Shown: piece by piece, positions 7,490 to 15,782 of the stretch
Layout: each line of letters starts with the position of its first letter
Numbering within the stretch: the first letter of the stretch is position 1
Source: Clostridia bacterium
Lineage (GTDB): Bacteria > Bacillota_A > Clostridia > Christensenellales > Aristaeellaceae
Direction of reading: 5' to 3'
DNA length: 26,821 bases
Assembly: GCA_017620455.1 (NCBI GenBank)
Contig: JAFZQK010000079.1
Coordinates: 1-26,821, forward strand
Notes under the pieces: generated by a model
What the model was told of the DNA's origin: nothing
The model's input: only the letters and a program-made list of their open reading frames with translations
Databases searched by the model: none
Program-made: the position numbers and the translations under genes

Positions 7490-8481
7490 CAGGAAAGCGC
7501 TAGGCTTTTTTTGCCCTGGCCGTACAAATCCAGCATCAGCATTACGGTGTCCCGCACTTCTTCCAGGCGGTTGGGGTACGGCGCGCCGGAGGCCAGGCAG
7601 CGGTAAAAATCCCGGATGCAGGGGAAGTGCCCGTTGCCCCAATAGCCCTTGCCCAGGGTTTCCGGCTGGGGAAAGGCGCGGTATTCGGTCCTGTCCGGCA
7701 GGCGGATTTCCATGCCTTCCCCCTCCAGGCGCAGCACGGCCCGTTCCATCTGAATATCCAGGAGCACCGGCGCGTTGGCGGCATAGGCGTTGGAAGCGTA
7801 AAACAGCGCGGGCCGCCCGCCCAGGGTCAGATAGGCTTCCACCGTATCCTCCGTTTCGATGACGTTTTTCAGGTGGCGGTTGCTCATGCTGCCCGCCGCG
7901 GCTTCCGGCCTGCCCAGCAGCGTCACCAGAAGATCCAGGGTGTGGATGGACTGATTGATCAGGGCGCTGCCGCCCTCGGTGGCCCAGGCCCCCCGCCAGG
8001 GACTGTCCGTATAGTAAGCAGCATCCCGCTGCCAGGTCACGAACGCCCGGGCGCCCAGCACGCTTCCGTATGCCCCGTTTTCTATCAGCCGCCGGGCTTC
8101 CTGCACGTTGGGGTTGTAGCGGTTCTGCAGACAGACGCCGACGGGCACCTTTTCCGCCGCCTTTTCCAGCGTTTCCCATTGCTCCCGGCTGATTGCCGGG
8201 GGCTTTTCCGTCAGCACGGCGACGCCCGCTTCCGCCGCCGTTTCCGCCATGGGCGCGTGCAGATGATGCGGCGTGCACAGGTGCACCGCATCCAGCTTTT
8301 CCGCCGCCAGCATTTCTTCCAGCGAACCGTACGCCCGGGCGCCCGAGCGGCCTGCCATTTCCGCCGCCCGCTCCGGCACGATATCGGCGCAGGCGGCCAA
8401 ACGCGTCTCCTCCAGCCGGTCCAGCACCGCCGCGTGCACCTGCGCGATGCCGCCGCAGCCCACGATCCCCACCCGGAACAT
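7489..8481 (-). CDS. Gfo/Idh/MocA-family NAD(P)-dependent oxidoreductase (1)
   Basis: The 330-residue protein has a Rossmann GCGGIA motif (8-13), an acidic residue after strand 2 (ADIVPE), and the family's TEKPPAI motif with Lys93. The second domain contains GGSALINQSIHTLDLL with the conserved His. Members oxidise or reduce hydroxyl groups of sugars, inositols and glycosides, or act as NAD-dependent glycosidases. I prefer the ATG at 8481: AAGGAG lies 10 bases upstream, whereas for the in-frame GTG at 8490 the same site is only one base away. The gene is divergent from the LplB/LplC/binding-protein operon and shares its upstream region, so co-regulation and a role in processing the imported sugar are likely. 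The substrate is unknown. Confidence 0.88.
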   Translation of the reverse strand: MFRVGIVGCGGIAQVHAAVLDRLEETRLAACADIVPERAAEMAGRSGARAYGSLEEMLAAEKLDAVHLCTPHHLHAPMAETAAEAGVAVLTEKPPAISREQWETLEKAAEKVPVGVCLQNRYNPNVQEARRLIENGAYGSVLGARAFVTWQRDAAYYTDSPWRGAWATEGGSALINQSIHTLDLLVTLLGRPEAAAGSMSNRHLKNVIETEDTVEAYLTLGGRPALFYASNAYAANAPVLLDIQMERAVLRLEGEGMEIRLPDRTEYRAFPQPETLGKGYWGNGHFPCIRDFYRCLASGAPYPNRLEEVRDTVMLMLDLYGQGKKSLALS

Positions 8482-8490
8482 TTCCCTCAC

Positions 8491-8744
8491 GCTCCTTCAT
8501 CTGTCGGTACTTGTATTCGTCCGCCCGGGGGAAAATCCTTTTTGTGAATGTGCATATTTTTCCCATTTTCGCCCCTGTTTTCCTGCTTTTTTTGCATTAT
8601 GCAGAATACGCATACTATTTCGCGTAATTTGCATAGAAAGCTTACAATGCTGTTATTAAAATATATGTATCTGGCATATAAATGACCGAATTGACAAATC
8701 CGAGCGGCCGATGCCCCACGAACCTGAGCGAGAGGAATGATGCT
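8491..8744. promoter_or_regulatory. Divergent control region between oxidoreductase 1 and the ABC operon
   Basis: This 254-bp AT-rich stretch separates two divergent transcription units. It holds a perfect palindrome TGCATTATGCA (8593-8603) and two further TGCATA/TTGCAT elements (near 8551 and 8629). Possible but weak promoters for the plus strand include TACTAT (8613-8618) and TACAAT (8643-8648). The poor -35 elements would fit an activator-dependent promoter. The repeated TGCAT elements are candidate regulator sites, possibly for the AraC-family protein encoded at 14813, but this is inference. Confidence 0.45.
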
Positions 8745-9689
8745 ATGAGCACACGGGAAAAACCCCGGGTGAAGACCGGCAAAGGCTGGTTCCGGCGGGA
8801 TTGGCGGCTGTACGCCATGCTGGTGCTGCCCATTGCGTTTTATCTGATTTTCTGCTACAAGCCCATGATCGGCATTGTCATGGCCTTTGAAAAATTCAGC
8901 AAATCCAAAGGCATTTTCGGCAGCAAATGGGTGGGGCTGGATAATTTCAAATTCATCATCAATAAGATGCCCGATCTGGGGACCGCCCTGAAAAACACGC
9001 TGCTGCTGAACTTCATGGGCCTGATCGCCGGCTTCCCCATGCCCATCATCCTGGCCATCATGCTCAACGAGATCCGCTGCACCGGCATCAAAAAGGCGTC
9101 CCAGACGATGCTGTATTTGCCGCATTTCCTTTCCTGGATCATCATCGGCGGCATGGTGCTGCAGATCTTCGCCCCCACCACGGGCGTGATCAACGCCACG
9201 CTGCGAAAATGGCACTGGATCGGGCCGGAGGAAAACGTTCCCTTCCTGACGGAGGGCTGGCCCTGGCGCATCGTTTACACCCTGGTGGGCGTATGGCAGA
9301 GCATGGGCTGGGGCACCATCCTGTACCTGTCCGCCATCACCGGCATCAATATGGAGCTGTTCGAGGCCGCGCGTATCGACGGCGCCAATAAAATGCAGCA
9401 GATCTGGCACGTGACCCTGCCCGGCATCCGGGGCACCATCGTGGTGCTGCTGATCCTCAACGTGGGCCAGATGATGAACATCAGCTTCGACAAGCCGTTC
9501 GTATTGGGCAACAGCCGGGTGGAGGAATACTGCGACGTGCTGTCCACCTTCGTATACCGCGCCGCCATCAAAAACCATGAATGGGCCCGGGCCGGCGCCA
9601 TCGGCCTGTTCCAGTCCGTGGTGGGCCTGATCCTGATTTCTTCGGCCAACTTCGTCACCAAGCGGCTGGGCGAAGACGGCATCTGGTAA
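8745..9689 (+). CDS. ABC sugar transporter permease, LplB type
   Basis: The 314-residue inner-membrane protein has six predicted transmembrane segments, starting near residues 22, 84, 128, 176, 232 and 280. The cytoplasmic loop EAARIDGANKMQQIWHVTLP (about 207-226) is the EAA motif that contacts the ATPase. The N-terminal pattern DWRLYAMLVLPIAFYLIFCYKPMIG is characteristic of the LplB/YteP group, which imports complex oligosaccharides. The ATG at 8745 follows GAGGA at a spacing of 8; an earlier ATG in frame (8682) has no ribosome site. It is the first gene of a three-gene operon with the second permease (13-bp gap) and the binding protein. No ATPase gene is present; such systems usually share MsmX-type ATPases encoded elsewhere. 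Confidence 0.9.
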   Translation: MSTREKPRVKTGKGWFRRDWRLYAMLVLPIAFYLIFCYKPMIGIVMAFEKFSKSKGIFGSKWVGLDNFKFIINKMPDLGTALKNTLLLNFMGLIAGFPMPIILAIMLNEIRCTGIKKASQTMLYLPHFLSWIIIGGMVLQIFAPTTGVINATLRKWHWIGPEENVPFLTEGWPWRIVYTLVGVWQSMGWGTILYLSAITGINMELFEAARIDGANKMQQIWHVTLPGIRGTIVVLLILNVGQMMNISFDKPFVLGNSRVEEYCDVLSTFVYRAAIKNHEWARAGAIGLFQSVVGLILISSANFVTKRLGEDGIW

Positions 9690-9702
9690 GGGGGTGCGAG
9701 AA

Positions 9703-10620
9703 ATGTCAGTCAGTCCCGGCACGCTTCCCGCCGTGAGAAGAAAGAAAAAGAACCCCAAATGGTCCGCGCCGCAGATGGTGCTGATCTTCGTCGTTCTGCT
9801 GATCTCCCTCACCTGCGTGGTCCCCTTCCTGAATGTGATCGCCCTGTCCCTCAGCTCCAAGTCCGCCATCCTCAACGGCAGCGTGAGCTTCTGGCCCGTG
9901 GAATTTACCACCAAGGCCTACGAGGTGCTCTTCAACGATCCCAGCATGCGGCGCAGCCTGTGGCTCACGGTGGAGATCACGCTGATCTATACCGCCATTG
10001 CCATGGTGCTCACCGTGCTGATGGCCTATCCGCTGACGAAGCGCCGTTTGCGGGGCAGGAAATTCTTCAATTTCATGGCGCTGTTCACCATGTATTTCTC
10101 CGGCGGCACCATTCCCATCTATATCAATATCATGGAGCTGGGATTGCTGGATACCAAATGGGCGCTGATCCTGCCCGGCGCGCTGTCCACCTACAACATG
10201 ATCATCATGAAGAGCTTCTTCTCCTCCATCCCCGAATCCCTGGAGGAGGCCGCCACCATCGACGGCGCCAATGATTTCCAGATCCTGGTGCGGATCTATC
10301 TGCCCCTGTCCCTGGCCTCCCTGGCGACGCTGACGCTGTTCTACGCCGTGGGCAAATGGAACAGCTTCCAGGACGCCCAGTACTACATCACCGACCGGAA
10401 CCTGTATCCCCTGCAGCTCAAGCTGTACAACGCCATCAAGCGGATCGACTCGGCGGACGTGGTGTCCATGGACGAAGGCGCCACCGCCGTGTCCAATCAG
10501 GTTTCCGAATCCCTCCAGCCCGCCACCATCATCTTCGCCACGCTGCCCATCCTGGTGGTGTATCCCTTCGTGCAGCGCTACTTCGTTTCCGGCGTCACCA
10601 TCGGCGCCGTCAAGGGCTGA
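9703..10620 (+). CDS. ABC sugar transporter permease, LplC/YtcP type
   Basis: The 305-residue partner permease has six hydrophobic segments. Its EAA loop is EEAATIDGAN (181-190), followed by IYLPLS. SFFSSIPESLEEAA and the C-terminus YPFVQRYFVSGVTIGAVKG match the LplC/YtcP group. The chosen ATG at 9703 has an AAGGGGGT ribosome site with about 8 bases of spacing; an in-frame GTG at 9694 overlaps that site. It pairs with the permease encoded 13 bp upstream to form the channel heterodimer. The binding-protein gene follows after about 60 bp. Confidence 0.9.
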   Translation: MSVSPGTLPAVRRKKKNPKWSAPQMVLIFVVLLISLTCVVPFLNVIALSLSSKSAILNGSVSFWPVEFTTKAYEVLFNDPSMRRSLWLTVEITLIYTAIAMVLTVLMAYPLTKRRLRGRKFFNFMALFTMYFSGGTIPIYINIMELGLLDTKWALILPGALSTYNMIIMKSFFSSIPESLEEAATIDGANDFQILVRIYLPLSLASLATLTLFYAVGKWNSFQDAQYYITDRNLYPLQLKLYNAIKRIDSADVVSMDEGATAVSNQVSESLQPATIIFATLPILVVYPFVQRYFVSGVTIGAVKG

Positions 10621-10679
10621 TCTGACAAACGTATCCTGCCGCCTGAATGGCGGTGAAAATAAAGAAGGAGGCAATTCCC

Positions 10680-12275
10680 ATGAAAAAAACCCTGGCTATC
10701 CTGCTGACCCTGGCGCTGCTACTGGGGCTCACCGGCACCGCGCTTGCGGATGACGACTGGATCACCCTGAAGGTGGAAGCCTTCGACCGCGACATTCCCG
10801 GCTTCAATGTGGCGGACTGCATGCAGCTGCACTACGCGCAGGAGCATTTCGGCGATCCCAACCACATCAAGCTGGAGTTCGTCCCCGTGGCCCGCTGGAC
10901 CGAGGGCGAAAAGCTGGGCCTGGTACTGGGCACCGGCAACGAACCCAACATCTGCATCACCTATGACGGCGGCCTGGTGAACAAAGCCATCGAAGACGAG
11001 GAAATCTACCAGCTGGACGAGCTGCTGGAAGAATACGGCCAGAACCTGATCGCTTTCCTGGGCCGTGACACCCTGCTGCCCTTCGGCCAGGTGGACACCG
11101 ACGAAGATGGCACGCCCGAACAGTGGTTCATTCCCGCCCGCCGTCTGGAAGTCGAGAACGTGGGTAACTTCATCCGCGCCGACTGGCTGGCTGCCCTGAA
11201 CATGGAAAAGCCCACCGATATCGAGAGCTTCGAAGCCTACCTGCGGGCGGCCAAGGAAGCCAACCTGGGCGGCACCCAGACCATCCCCATGCAGTTCGAC
11301 CTGTATGAAGCGAACCCCCTCTACAACGTCAACCGCTTCACCGACGCCTTCATCGACTTCAGCAAGGTAACGGAAGAAGACTGGTTCGCCTACTGCCGCA
11401 ACCACGAAATGCTGCCCGGCGCGAAGGAAGGCTATCGCTGGCTGAACAAGCTGTATCATGAAGGCCTGCTGTACGAGAACTTCGACCTGGACGACGATGC
11501 CGCTTCCGACACCGCGCTGACCCAGGGCTACTTCGGCTTCTTCTCCATGCAGCCCGACCAGCCCTGGCGCCCCGACAAGAACTACGAAGTGGAACTGGAA
11601 AACAACGTGCCCGGCGCCAGCTGGACCTCTGTCAACTGCTTCAAGAACGCTTCCCTGGACAAGTACCTGCATGATGTGTACGCCGCCAACGGCCTGAGCA
11701 TCATCATCCCCGTGAAGTCCACCACCAAGGAGCAGGCCATCGCCGCCATCAAGTACCTGGATTGGATGTCCCTGCCCGAGAACATGTTCTTCATGCAGAA
11801 CGGCGTGGAAGGCATCAACTACCTGGCCGTCACTGAAGAAGGCATCCCCACCGAGGTGCAGAGCGCCGATGCCGTGCCGGATGAATACAAGATGCACGCC
11901 GGCGACATCGTCTTCATCTCCAACGGCCTGTACTACGGCTCCGACGAGCGCAACGCCGCCGGCCGCGCCCTGAAGTTCGACGCCAAGTACACCCCCGAAC
12001 TGATCCAGTCCTACATCGACGCCGGCACCGACGCCTGGACCCAGATCAGCTTCTCCGGCACCATCCAGGCCGAGAACGACTTCGGCTCCATGGTGCAGTC
12101 CAAGCAGGGCGCTTTCCTGAGCAAGGTCATCACCTGCGCGCCCGAAGACTTCGACAAGGTCTACGATGAAGCCGTGGAAGCCATCCGCAAGGTGGGCGCC
12201 GACGACATGATCGAAGAATTCCGCGAAGCCTACAACGAGGGCCGTGCCCGCGGCACCTTCCCCGGCAATCCGTGA
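10680..12275 (+). CDS. ABC sugar-binding protein, LplA-like, without lipobox
   Basis: This 531-residue extracellular solute-binding protein has a signal peptide (MKKTLAILLTLALLLGLTGTALA, about residues 1-23) followed by DDDW. No Cys is present near the cleavage site, so it looks like a signal peptidase I substrate instead of the usual lipoprotein of Gram-positive importers. The mature length fits the large oligosaccharide-binding class that goes with LplB/LplC permeases. The ATG at 10680 has AAGAAGGAGG with 8-base spacing. Codon choice is strongly biased (GCC, AAC, ATC, GAA dominate), which suggests high expression. It is the last gene of the operon, followed by a strong terminator. The ligand is unknown; a plant-wall oligosaccharide is plausible from the neighbours. 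Confidence 0.9.
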   Translation: MKKTLAILLTLALLLGLTGTALADDDWITLKVEAFDRDIPGFNVADCMQLHYAQEHFGDPNHIKLEFVPVARWTEGEKLGLVLGTGNEPNICITYDGGLVNKAIEDEEIYQLDELLEEYGQNLIAFLGRDTLLPFGQVDTDEDGTPEQWFIPARRLEVENVGNFIRADWLAALNMEKPTDIESFEAYLRAAKEANLGGTQTIPMQFDLYEANPLYNVNRFTDAFIDFSKVTEEDWFAYCRNHEMLPGAKEGYRWLNKLYHEGLLYENFDLDDDAASDTALTQGYFGFFSMQPDQPWRPDKNYEVELENNVPGASWTSVNCFKNASLDKYLHDVYAANGLSIIIPVKSTTKEQAIAAIKYLDWMSLPENMFFMQNGVEGINYLAVTEEGIPTEVQSADAVPDEYKMHAGDIVFISNGLYYGSDERNAAGRALKFDAKYTPELIQSYIDAGTDAWTQISFSGTIQAENDFGSMVQSKQGAFLSKVITCAPEDFDKVYDEAVEAIRKVGADDMIEEFREAYNEGRARGTFPGNP

Positions 12276-12311
12276 TCTGAAAAAAGCGCATTTCTGAACC
12301 AATAAAAAACG

Positions 12312-12343
12312 GCGGGTGCCGGCTCACGCCGGTGCCCGCTTTT
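12312..12343 (+). terminator. Terminator of the LplB/LplC/binding-protein operon
   Basis: GCGGGTGCCGGC (12312-12323), loop TCAC, GCCGGTGCCCGC (12328-12339), then TTTT. The stem has 12 pairs with two G-T wobbles. An A-rich stretch lies immediately before it. Confidence 0.88.
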
Positions 12344-12353
12344 GAAAACGGAA

Positions 12354-12388
12354 CGCCCGGAGGGGGAGACGCGCTCCCCTTCCGGGCG
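12354..12388 (-). terminator. Terminator of the oxidoreductase pair (minus strand)
   Basis: A 15-bp inverted repeat (12354-12368 and 12374-12388) with a 5-base loop and one G-T pair. On the minus strand it is followed by TTCCGTTTTC. It lies 15 bp beyond the stop of the minus-strand gene at 12403. Confidence 0.75.
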
Positions 12389-12402
12389 GGAAGAAAACGG
12401 AT

Positions 12403-13479
12403 TTACCTGACCCGCACGGCCTTTTCCTGGGCCAGCAGGCACAGTTCCGCCGCCTTGAAGGCGTGGGCCTGGGTCATGGCGTGCTCGGTGCGGTTCAGGC
12501 AGTCCAGGATCAGCTGGCCGAAGAAGGGATAACCGGTGACGCCCACGGCGTTCACATAGGTTTCGCCCTTCCCGTTGGCCAGGAACACGTGGCCGCCGCC
12601 GGGCTGATCGGAAGCCAGATTCACGTACTTGCGCACCTCGATGAAGCCCTCGGTGCCCAGGATGAACAGCCGCCCGTCGCCCCAGGTGCGCAGCCCGTCC
12701 GGGGTGAACCAATCCACCCGGAAATAGTGGGTGGCCCCGTTCTTGCCCACCAGCATGCAGTCGCCGAAATCCTCCAGCTCGGGATATTCCGGATGATTGT
12801 AATTGCCTACGCGGCTGGCGGTCACCGCGGCGTCCTCCTCCCCAGCGTAGGTGAGGAACTGCTCGATCTGGTGGCTGCCGATATCGCACAGGATTCCGCC
12901 GTATTTTTCTCTTTCAAAGAACCAGGCGGGGCGGCCCGGAGCGCCCAGACGGTGAGGGCCGAAGCCGTTCACGGCGATCACCCTGCCGATCTCTCCCTGC
13001 TCCACCATGTACCCCGCCAAAAGCGAGCCTTCGTCGTGGAGCCGCTCGGCATAATAGACCATGTATTTTTTTCCGGTTTCCGCCGTCTTTTTCCGGGCGG
13101 CGGCCAGCTGGTCCAGGGTGGTGAAGGGCGCCTTGTCGGTGAAGTAATCCTTTCCCGCGTCCATGGCGCGCAGGCCCAGGGCGCAGCGCTCGCTGGTGAC
13201 GGCGGCGCCGGCGATGAGATGGGTTTCCCCGTCGGAGAGGGCTTCCTCCTCGCTGTGGGCGGGCCGGGCCTGGGGGAAGGCCCGGAGGAACGACGCCACC
13301 TTGGCGGGGTCCGGGTCCCACACGTATTTGAGGGTGCCGCCCGCTTCGGTGAGGCCGTTGCACATGCCGTAGATGTGGCCGTGATCCAGCCGCACGGCGG
13401 AGAATACGAATTCGCCGGGCTTCACCACCGGCCGGGGCTTTCCCTTGGGGGCGTAATTCATGCCGTCGGATACGTTCAT
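12403..13479 (-). CDS. Gfo/Idh/MocA-family oxidoreductase (2), divergent LDHGHIYG subgroup
   Basis: The 358-residue protein shows the two-domain Gfo/Idh/MocA layout, but its N-terminus is unusual. The glycine-rich GxGxxG loop is replaced by AVRLDHGHIYG (28-38), and the usual EKP motif is replaced by TDKAPFT (114-120), which keeps the lysine. The second domain has GGILCDIGSHQIEQF (194-208) with the conserved Asp and His. These features appear in an intact conserved subgroup that I recall from Paenibacillus-like bacteria, so I do not read them as decay. The ATG at 13479 overlaps the TGA of oxidoreductase 3 (ATGA), pointing to coupled translation and possibly a joint enzyme. Substrate is unknown; sugar or glycoside oxidation is inferred. 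Confidence 0.85.
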   Translation of the reverse strand: MNVSDGMNYAPKGKPRPVVKPGEFVFSAVRLDHGHIYGMCNGLTEAGGTLKYVWDPDPAKVASFLRAFPQARPAHSEEEALSDGETHLIAGAAVTSERCALGLRAMDAGKDYFTDKAPFTTLDQLAAARKKTAETGKKYMVYYAERLHDEGSLLAGYMVEQGEIGRVIAVNGFGPHRLGAPGRPAWFFEREKYGGILCDIGSHQIEQFLTYAGEEDAAVTASRVGNYNHPEYPELEDFGDCMLVGKNGATHYFRVDWFTPDGLRTWGDGRLFILGTEGFIEVRKYVNLASDQPGGGHVFLANGKGETYVNAVGVTGYPFFGQLILDCLNRTEHAMTQAHAFKAAELCLLAQEKAVRVR

Positions 13480-14639
13480 TTGCTTTCCTTCCTTCCGAAA
13501 CCGCCGAAGCTGATCTCTCCGTCGAATTCCTGCACGGACGCCGTTTTCTCGTGGAAGTGGGGCATGGCTGCGTGGATGCCCGCGACGGTGTATAATGGAT
13601 CGTCCGCCCGCAGGGGCAGCTCCGCCGGGGCGTGCTGGGCGCCGGCCTTGTAAATGGCGGTAATCAGCTCGATGGTGCGGCGGCCATCCTCCCCGGTGAT
13701 GGCCACGTCCGTGCCGTTTTCCAGGGCCGAAAGCACGTTTTCCAACTGGCCCACGTGCATTTCCCAGGGAAGGGGCGGCAGGGAGGAGAGGAAATCCTCC
13801 GCCTGCTTTTCAAAGGCGGGATCGGACTGCGGGATGGGAAAGCCGTTGGGCTGGGGCTGGGAAGCGAACACCTCCCAGGGCGCGGCGATCTTGGCCTTTT
13901 CGCACTGGAACACCAGGCGCTGGTCCTCCCCGTGGTGCACCACCGAAGCCGTCACCGTGGCCAGCGCGCCGGGATACTCCAGCACGGAGACGCTCAGATC
14001 CTCCACCTCGGCGTTGTCGTGGGCGGTGTTCGCCAGCACGCTGGTGACCCGCTTGGGCAGGCCCATCATCCATCCCAGCATGTCGATGTGGTGCACGGCG
14101 TGGTTCAGGGTGCAGCCGCCGCCCTCCTTTTCCCAGGTGCCCCGCCACCACAGATCGTAATAGCTGTGGCCCCGGAACCAGAGGGAATCGATCTGGGCGT
14201 GGCGCACGGGCCCGGCGATGCCGCTGTCCAGCAGAGCCTTCAGATCCCGGATGGGCTTGCGGAAACGGTTCTGGGCGATGATGGAGAGCTTTTTCCCGCT
14301 TTCGTCCCGGGCGCGGAGCATCTGATCGCACTCCTCCAGGGACGCGGCCATGGGCTTTTCGCACACCACGTTTTTCCCGCTGCGCAGGGCGTTGATGCTG
14401 ATTTCGGCGTGGACGAAGGGCGGGGTGCACACGTCCACCAGGTCGATCTCCATTCCCAGCATGTCCCGGTGGTCCTCAAACACCTCCGCGTCCAGGCCGT
14501 ACTGCTCCTTCACCCGCTGGGCCTTGCCGGGCACGATATCCACCAGCGCGGCGATGCGGCAGCGCTCCGGGAATTTGAGGTACGCCTGGATGTGGGCGTG
14601 GGAGATGCCGCCGGTGCCGACGATCGCGATTCGGATCAT
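13476..14639 (-). CDS. Gfo/Idh/MocA-family oxidoreductase (3)
   Basis: The 387-residue protein is a canonical family member with the Rossmann motif GTGGIS (8-13), ALVDIV after strand 2, and VCEKPMA (92-98) with the catalytic-site lysine. In the C-terminal domain GGGCTLNHAVHHIDML holds the conserved His pair. Members of this group include NAD(P)-dependent sugar and glycoside dehydrogenases. The ATG at 14639 is preceded by AAAGGAAG about 10 bases away. It is the first gene of a two-gene unit with oxidoreductase 2 and is divergent from the AraC-family regulator gene, which is the likely controller. Confidence 0.88.
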   Translation of the reverse strand: MIRIAIVGTGGISHAHIQAYLKFPERCRIAALVDIVPGKAQRVKEQYGLDAEVFEDHRDMLGMEIDLVDVCTPPFVHAEISINALRSGKNVVCEKPMAASLEECDQMLRARDESGKKLSIIAQNRFRKPIRDLKALLDSGIAGPVRHAQIDSLWFRGHSYYDLWWRGTWEKEGGGCTLNHAVHHIDMLGWMMGLPKRVTSVLANTAHDNAEVEDLSVSVLEYPGALATVTASVVHHGEDQRLVFQCEKAKIAAPWEVFASQPQPNGFPIPQSDPAFEKQAEDFLSSLPPLPWEMHVGQLENVLSALENGTDVAITGEDGRRTIELITAIYKAGAQHAPAELPLRADDPLYTVAGIHAAMPHFHEKTASVQEFDGEISFGGFGRKESK

Positions 14640-14711
14640 CCTGTCATCTTCCTTTCTTCCTGTCTCGGCGGCCCGAGGGCCGTCCGCAGGTTTTTCTCAT
14701 CTGCTGCGCTT

Positions 14712-14720
14712 AGTATACCA
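14712..14720 (-). promoter_or_regulatory. Extended -10 element of the oxidoreductase pair
   Basis: Minus-strand TGGTATACT (14712-14720) is an extended -10 element, with no good -35 at 16-18 bp. A weak -35 beside an AraC-type regulator gene suggests activation by that regulator. Confidence 0.5.
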
Positions 14721-14812
14721 TGCCTATCTTCCCGATTTCCACACAGAAAATGCTCATTTTTGTGCGAATCCTGCACTTTCTTTCCCCCAGGCGCTGAAAG
14801 GAGCAAACCGAC

Positions 14813-15694
14813 ATGGATCCATCCATCAGCCAGAGAAACGCGGCGCTCACCACCATGGAAAAAGGCCGGGTGTACGAGGCGTTCTATTCCCGGTCCGAAC
14901 GGAAGGAAATCACGGAATACCATTGCCATGATTTCTATGAATTCTATATGCACGTCCACGGCGGGCAGTATTTCGGGCTGGACAACAGCCTGTATCTGCT
15001 CAAGCCGTACCAGATATTCATTATCCCGCCTTTTTCCATGCACGGCCTTTCCAGCGTCACGGAGCTGAGAAATTACGAGCGGGCGTACCTCAACCTTTCC
15101 CTGGAATCCCTCAGGACTCTGGGCTGCGGGAAGATCGATCTGGACGGCTTTTTCCGCAGCTACACGTCCCGGGGCTTGTACACCTTCCAGCTCAGCTCCG
15201 CCGAGGCGGAAACCTGCGCCGATCAGCTCCGCAGGCTGCAGGCCGCCGACCAGGAGGATCCCCTGGAGCAATTCACCTGCTGCGGCATCCTGATCGACTT
15301 CCTCAATACCCTCTGCCACGGCATCCGCCAGAGCCAGGACGTGACGGGCAGCGTGATCTCCAACAGCGTCATCCAGGACGTGCTCACCTATATCAACAGC
15401 AATTACACCCAGCCCCTGCGCATCGATCAGCTGGCCAAGCAGTTCGGCATCAGCGTCAGCTACCTGAGCCACGAATTCACCAAATTCACCAACCGCAGCG
15501 TGTACGACTATATCCTGTACCGCCGGGTGATGCTGGCCCGCCAGATGATGCAGACCGATCTGAGCCTGAACGCCATCGCGTATCAGTGCGGCTTCAACGA
15601 TTATTCCAATTTCCTGCGGATATTCAACAAGCTGGTGGGCACGTCGCCCAGCCAGTTCCGCAAGCAGATCAAGCGCTTTCAGCCCGCCCCGTGA
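14813..15694 (+). CDS. AraC-family transcriptional regulator
   Basis: This is a 293-residue one-component regulator. The N-terminal cupin-like ligand domain contains EYHCHDFYEFYMHVHG (35-50), where histidines would sit in the sugar pocket. The C-terminal AraC DNA-binding domain starts near 188. Its first helix-turn-helix is PLRIDQLAKQFGISVSYLSHEF (201-222). The second is LSLNAIAYQCGFNDYSNFLRIF (250-271), ending with the family signature GTSPSQFRK. The ATG at 14813 has GAAAGGAG with about 9 bases of spacing. It is divergent from the oxidoreductase pair and upstream of the branching-enzyme/xylosidase operon, from which a terminator separates it. It probably activates one or more of the surrounding sugar genes; the inducer is unknown. 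Confidence 0.93.
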   Translation: MDPSISQRNAALTTMEKGRVYEAFYSRSERKEITEYHCHDFYEFYMHVHGGQYFGLDNSLYLLKPYQIFIIPPFSMHGLSSVTELRNYERAYLNLSLESLRTLGCGKIDLDGFFRSYTSRGLYTFQLSSAEAETCADQLRRLQAADQEDPLEQFTCCGILIDFLNTLCHGIRQSQDVTGSVISNSVIQDVLTYINSNYTQPLRIDQLAKQFGISVSYLSHEFTKFTNRSVYDYILYRRVMLARQMMQTDLSLNAIAYQCGFNDYSNFLRIFNKLVGTSPSQFRKQIKRFQPAP

Positions 15695-15718
15695 TCCTTC
15701 GGGCGATGCGCGCTTCCC

Positions 15719-15758
15719 CGGCGGACAGACGGCTTTCGCCTGCGTCCGCCGTTTTTTT
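15719..15758 (+). terminator. Terminator of the AraC-family gene
   Basis: CGGCGGAC (15719-15726) pairs with GTCCGCCG (15744-15751), with a small inner GGC/GCC stem, followed by seven T (15752-15758). Confidence 0.9.
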
Positions 15759-15782
15759 ATGGAAAAATTTTGCGTTTTCATC

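Noticed and set aside
8682..8744. Earlier ATG of the LplB-type permease
   Set aside because: No ribosome site; the extra 21 residues are not like the family, while the ATG at 8745 has GAGGA at 8 bases.
10719..12302. Long minus-strand open frame opposite the binding-protein gene
   Set aside because: Antisense shadow created by strong codon bias in the real gene; no ribosome site or recognisable domain.
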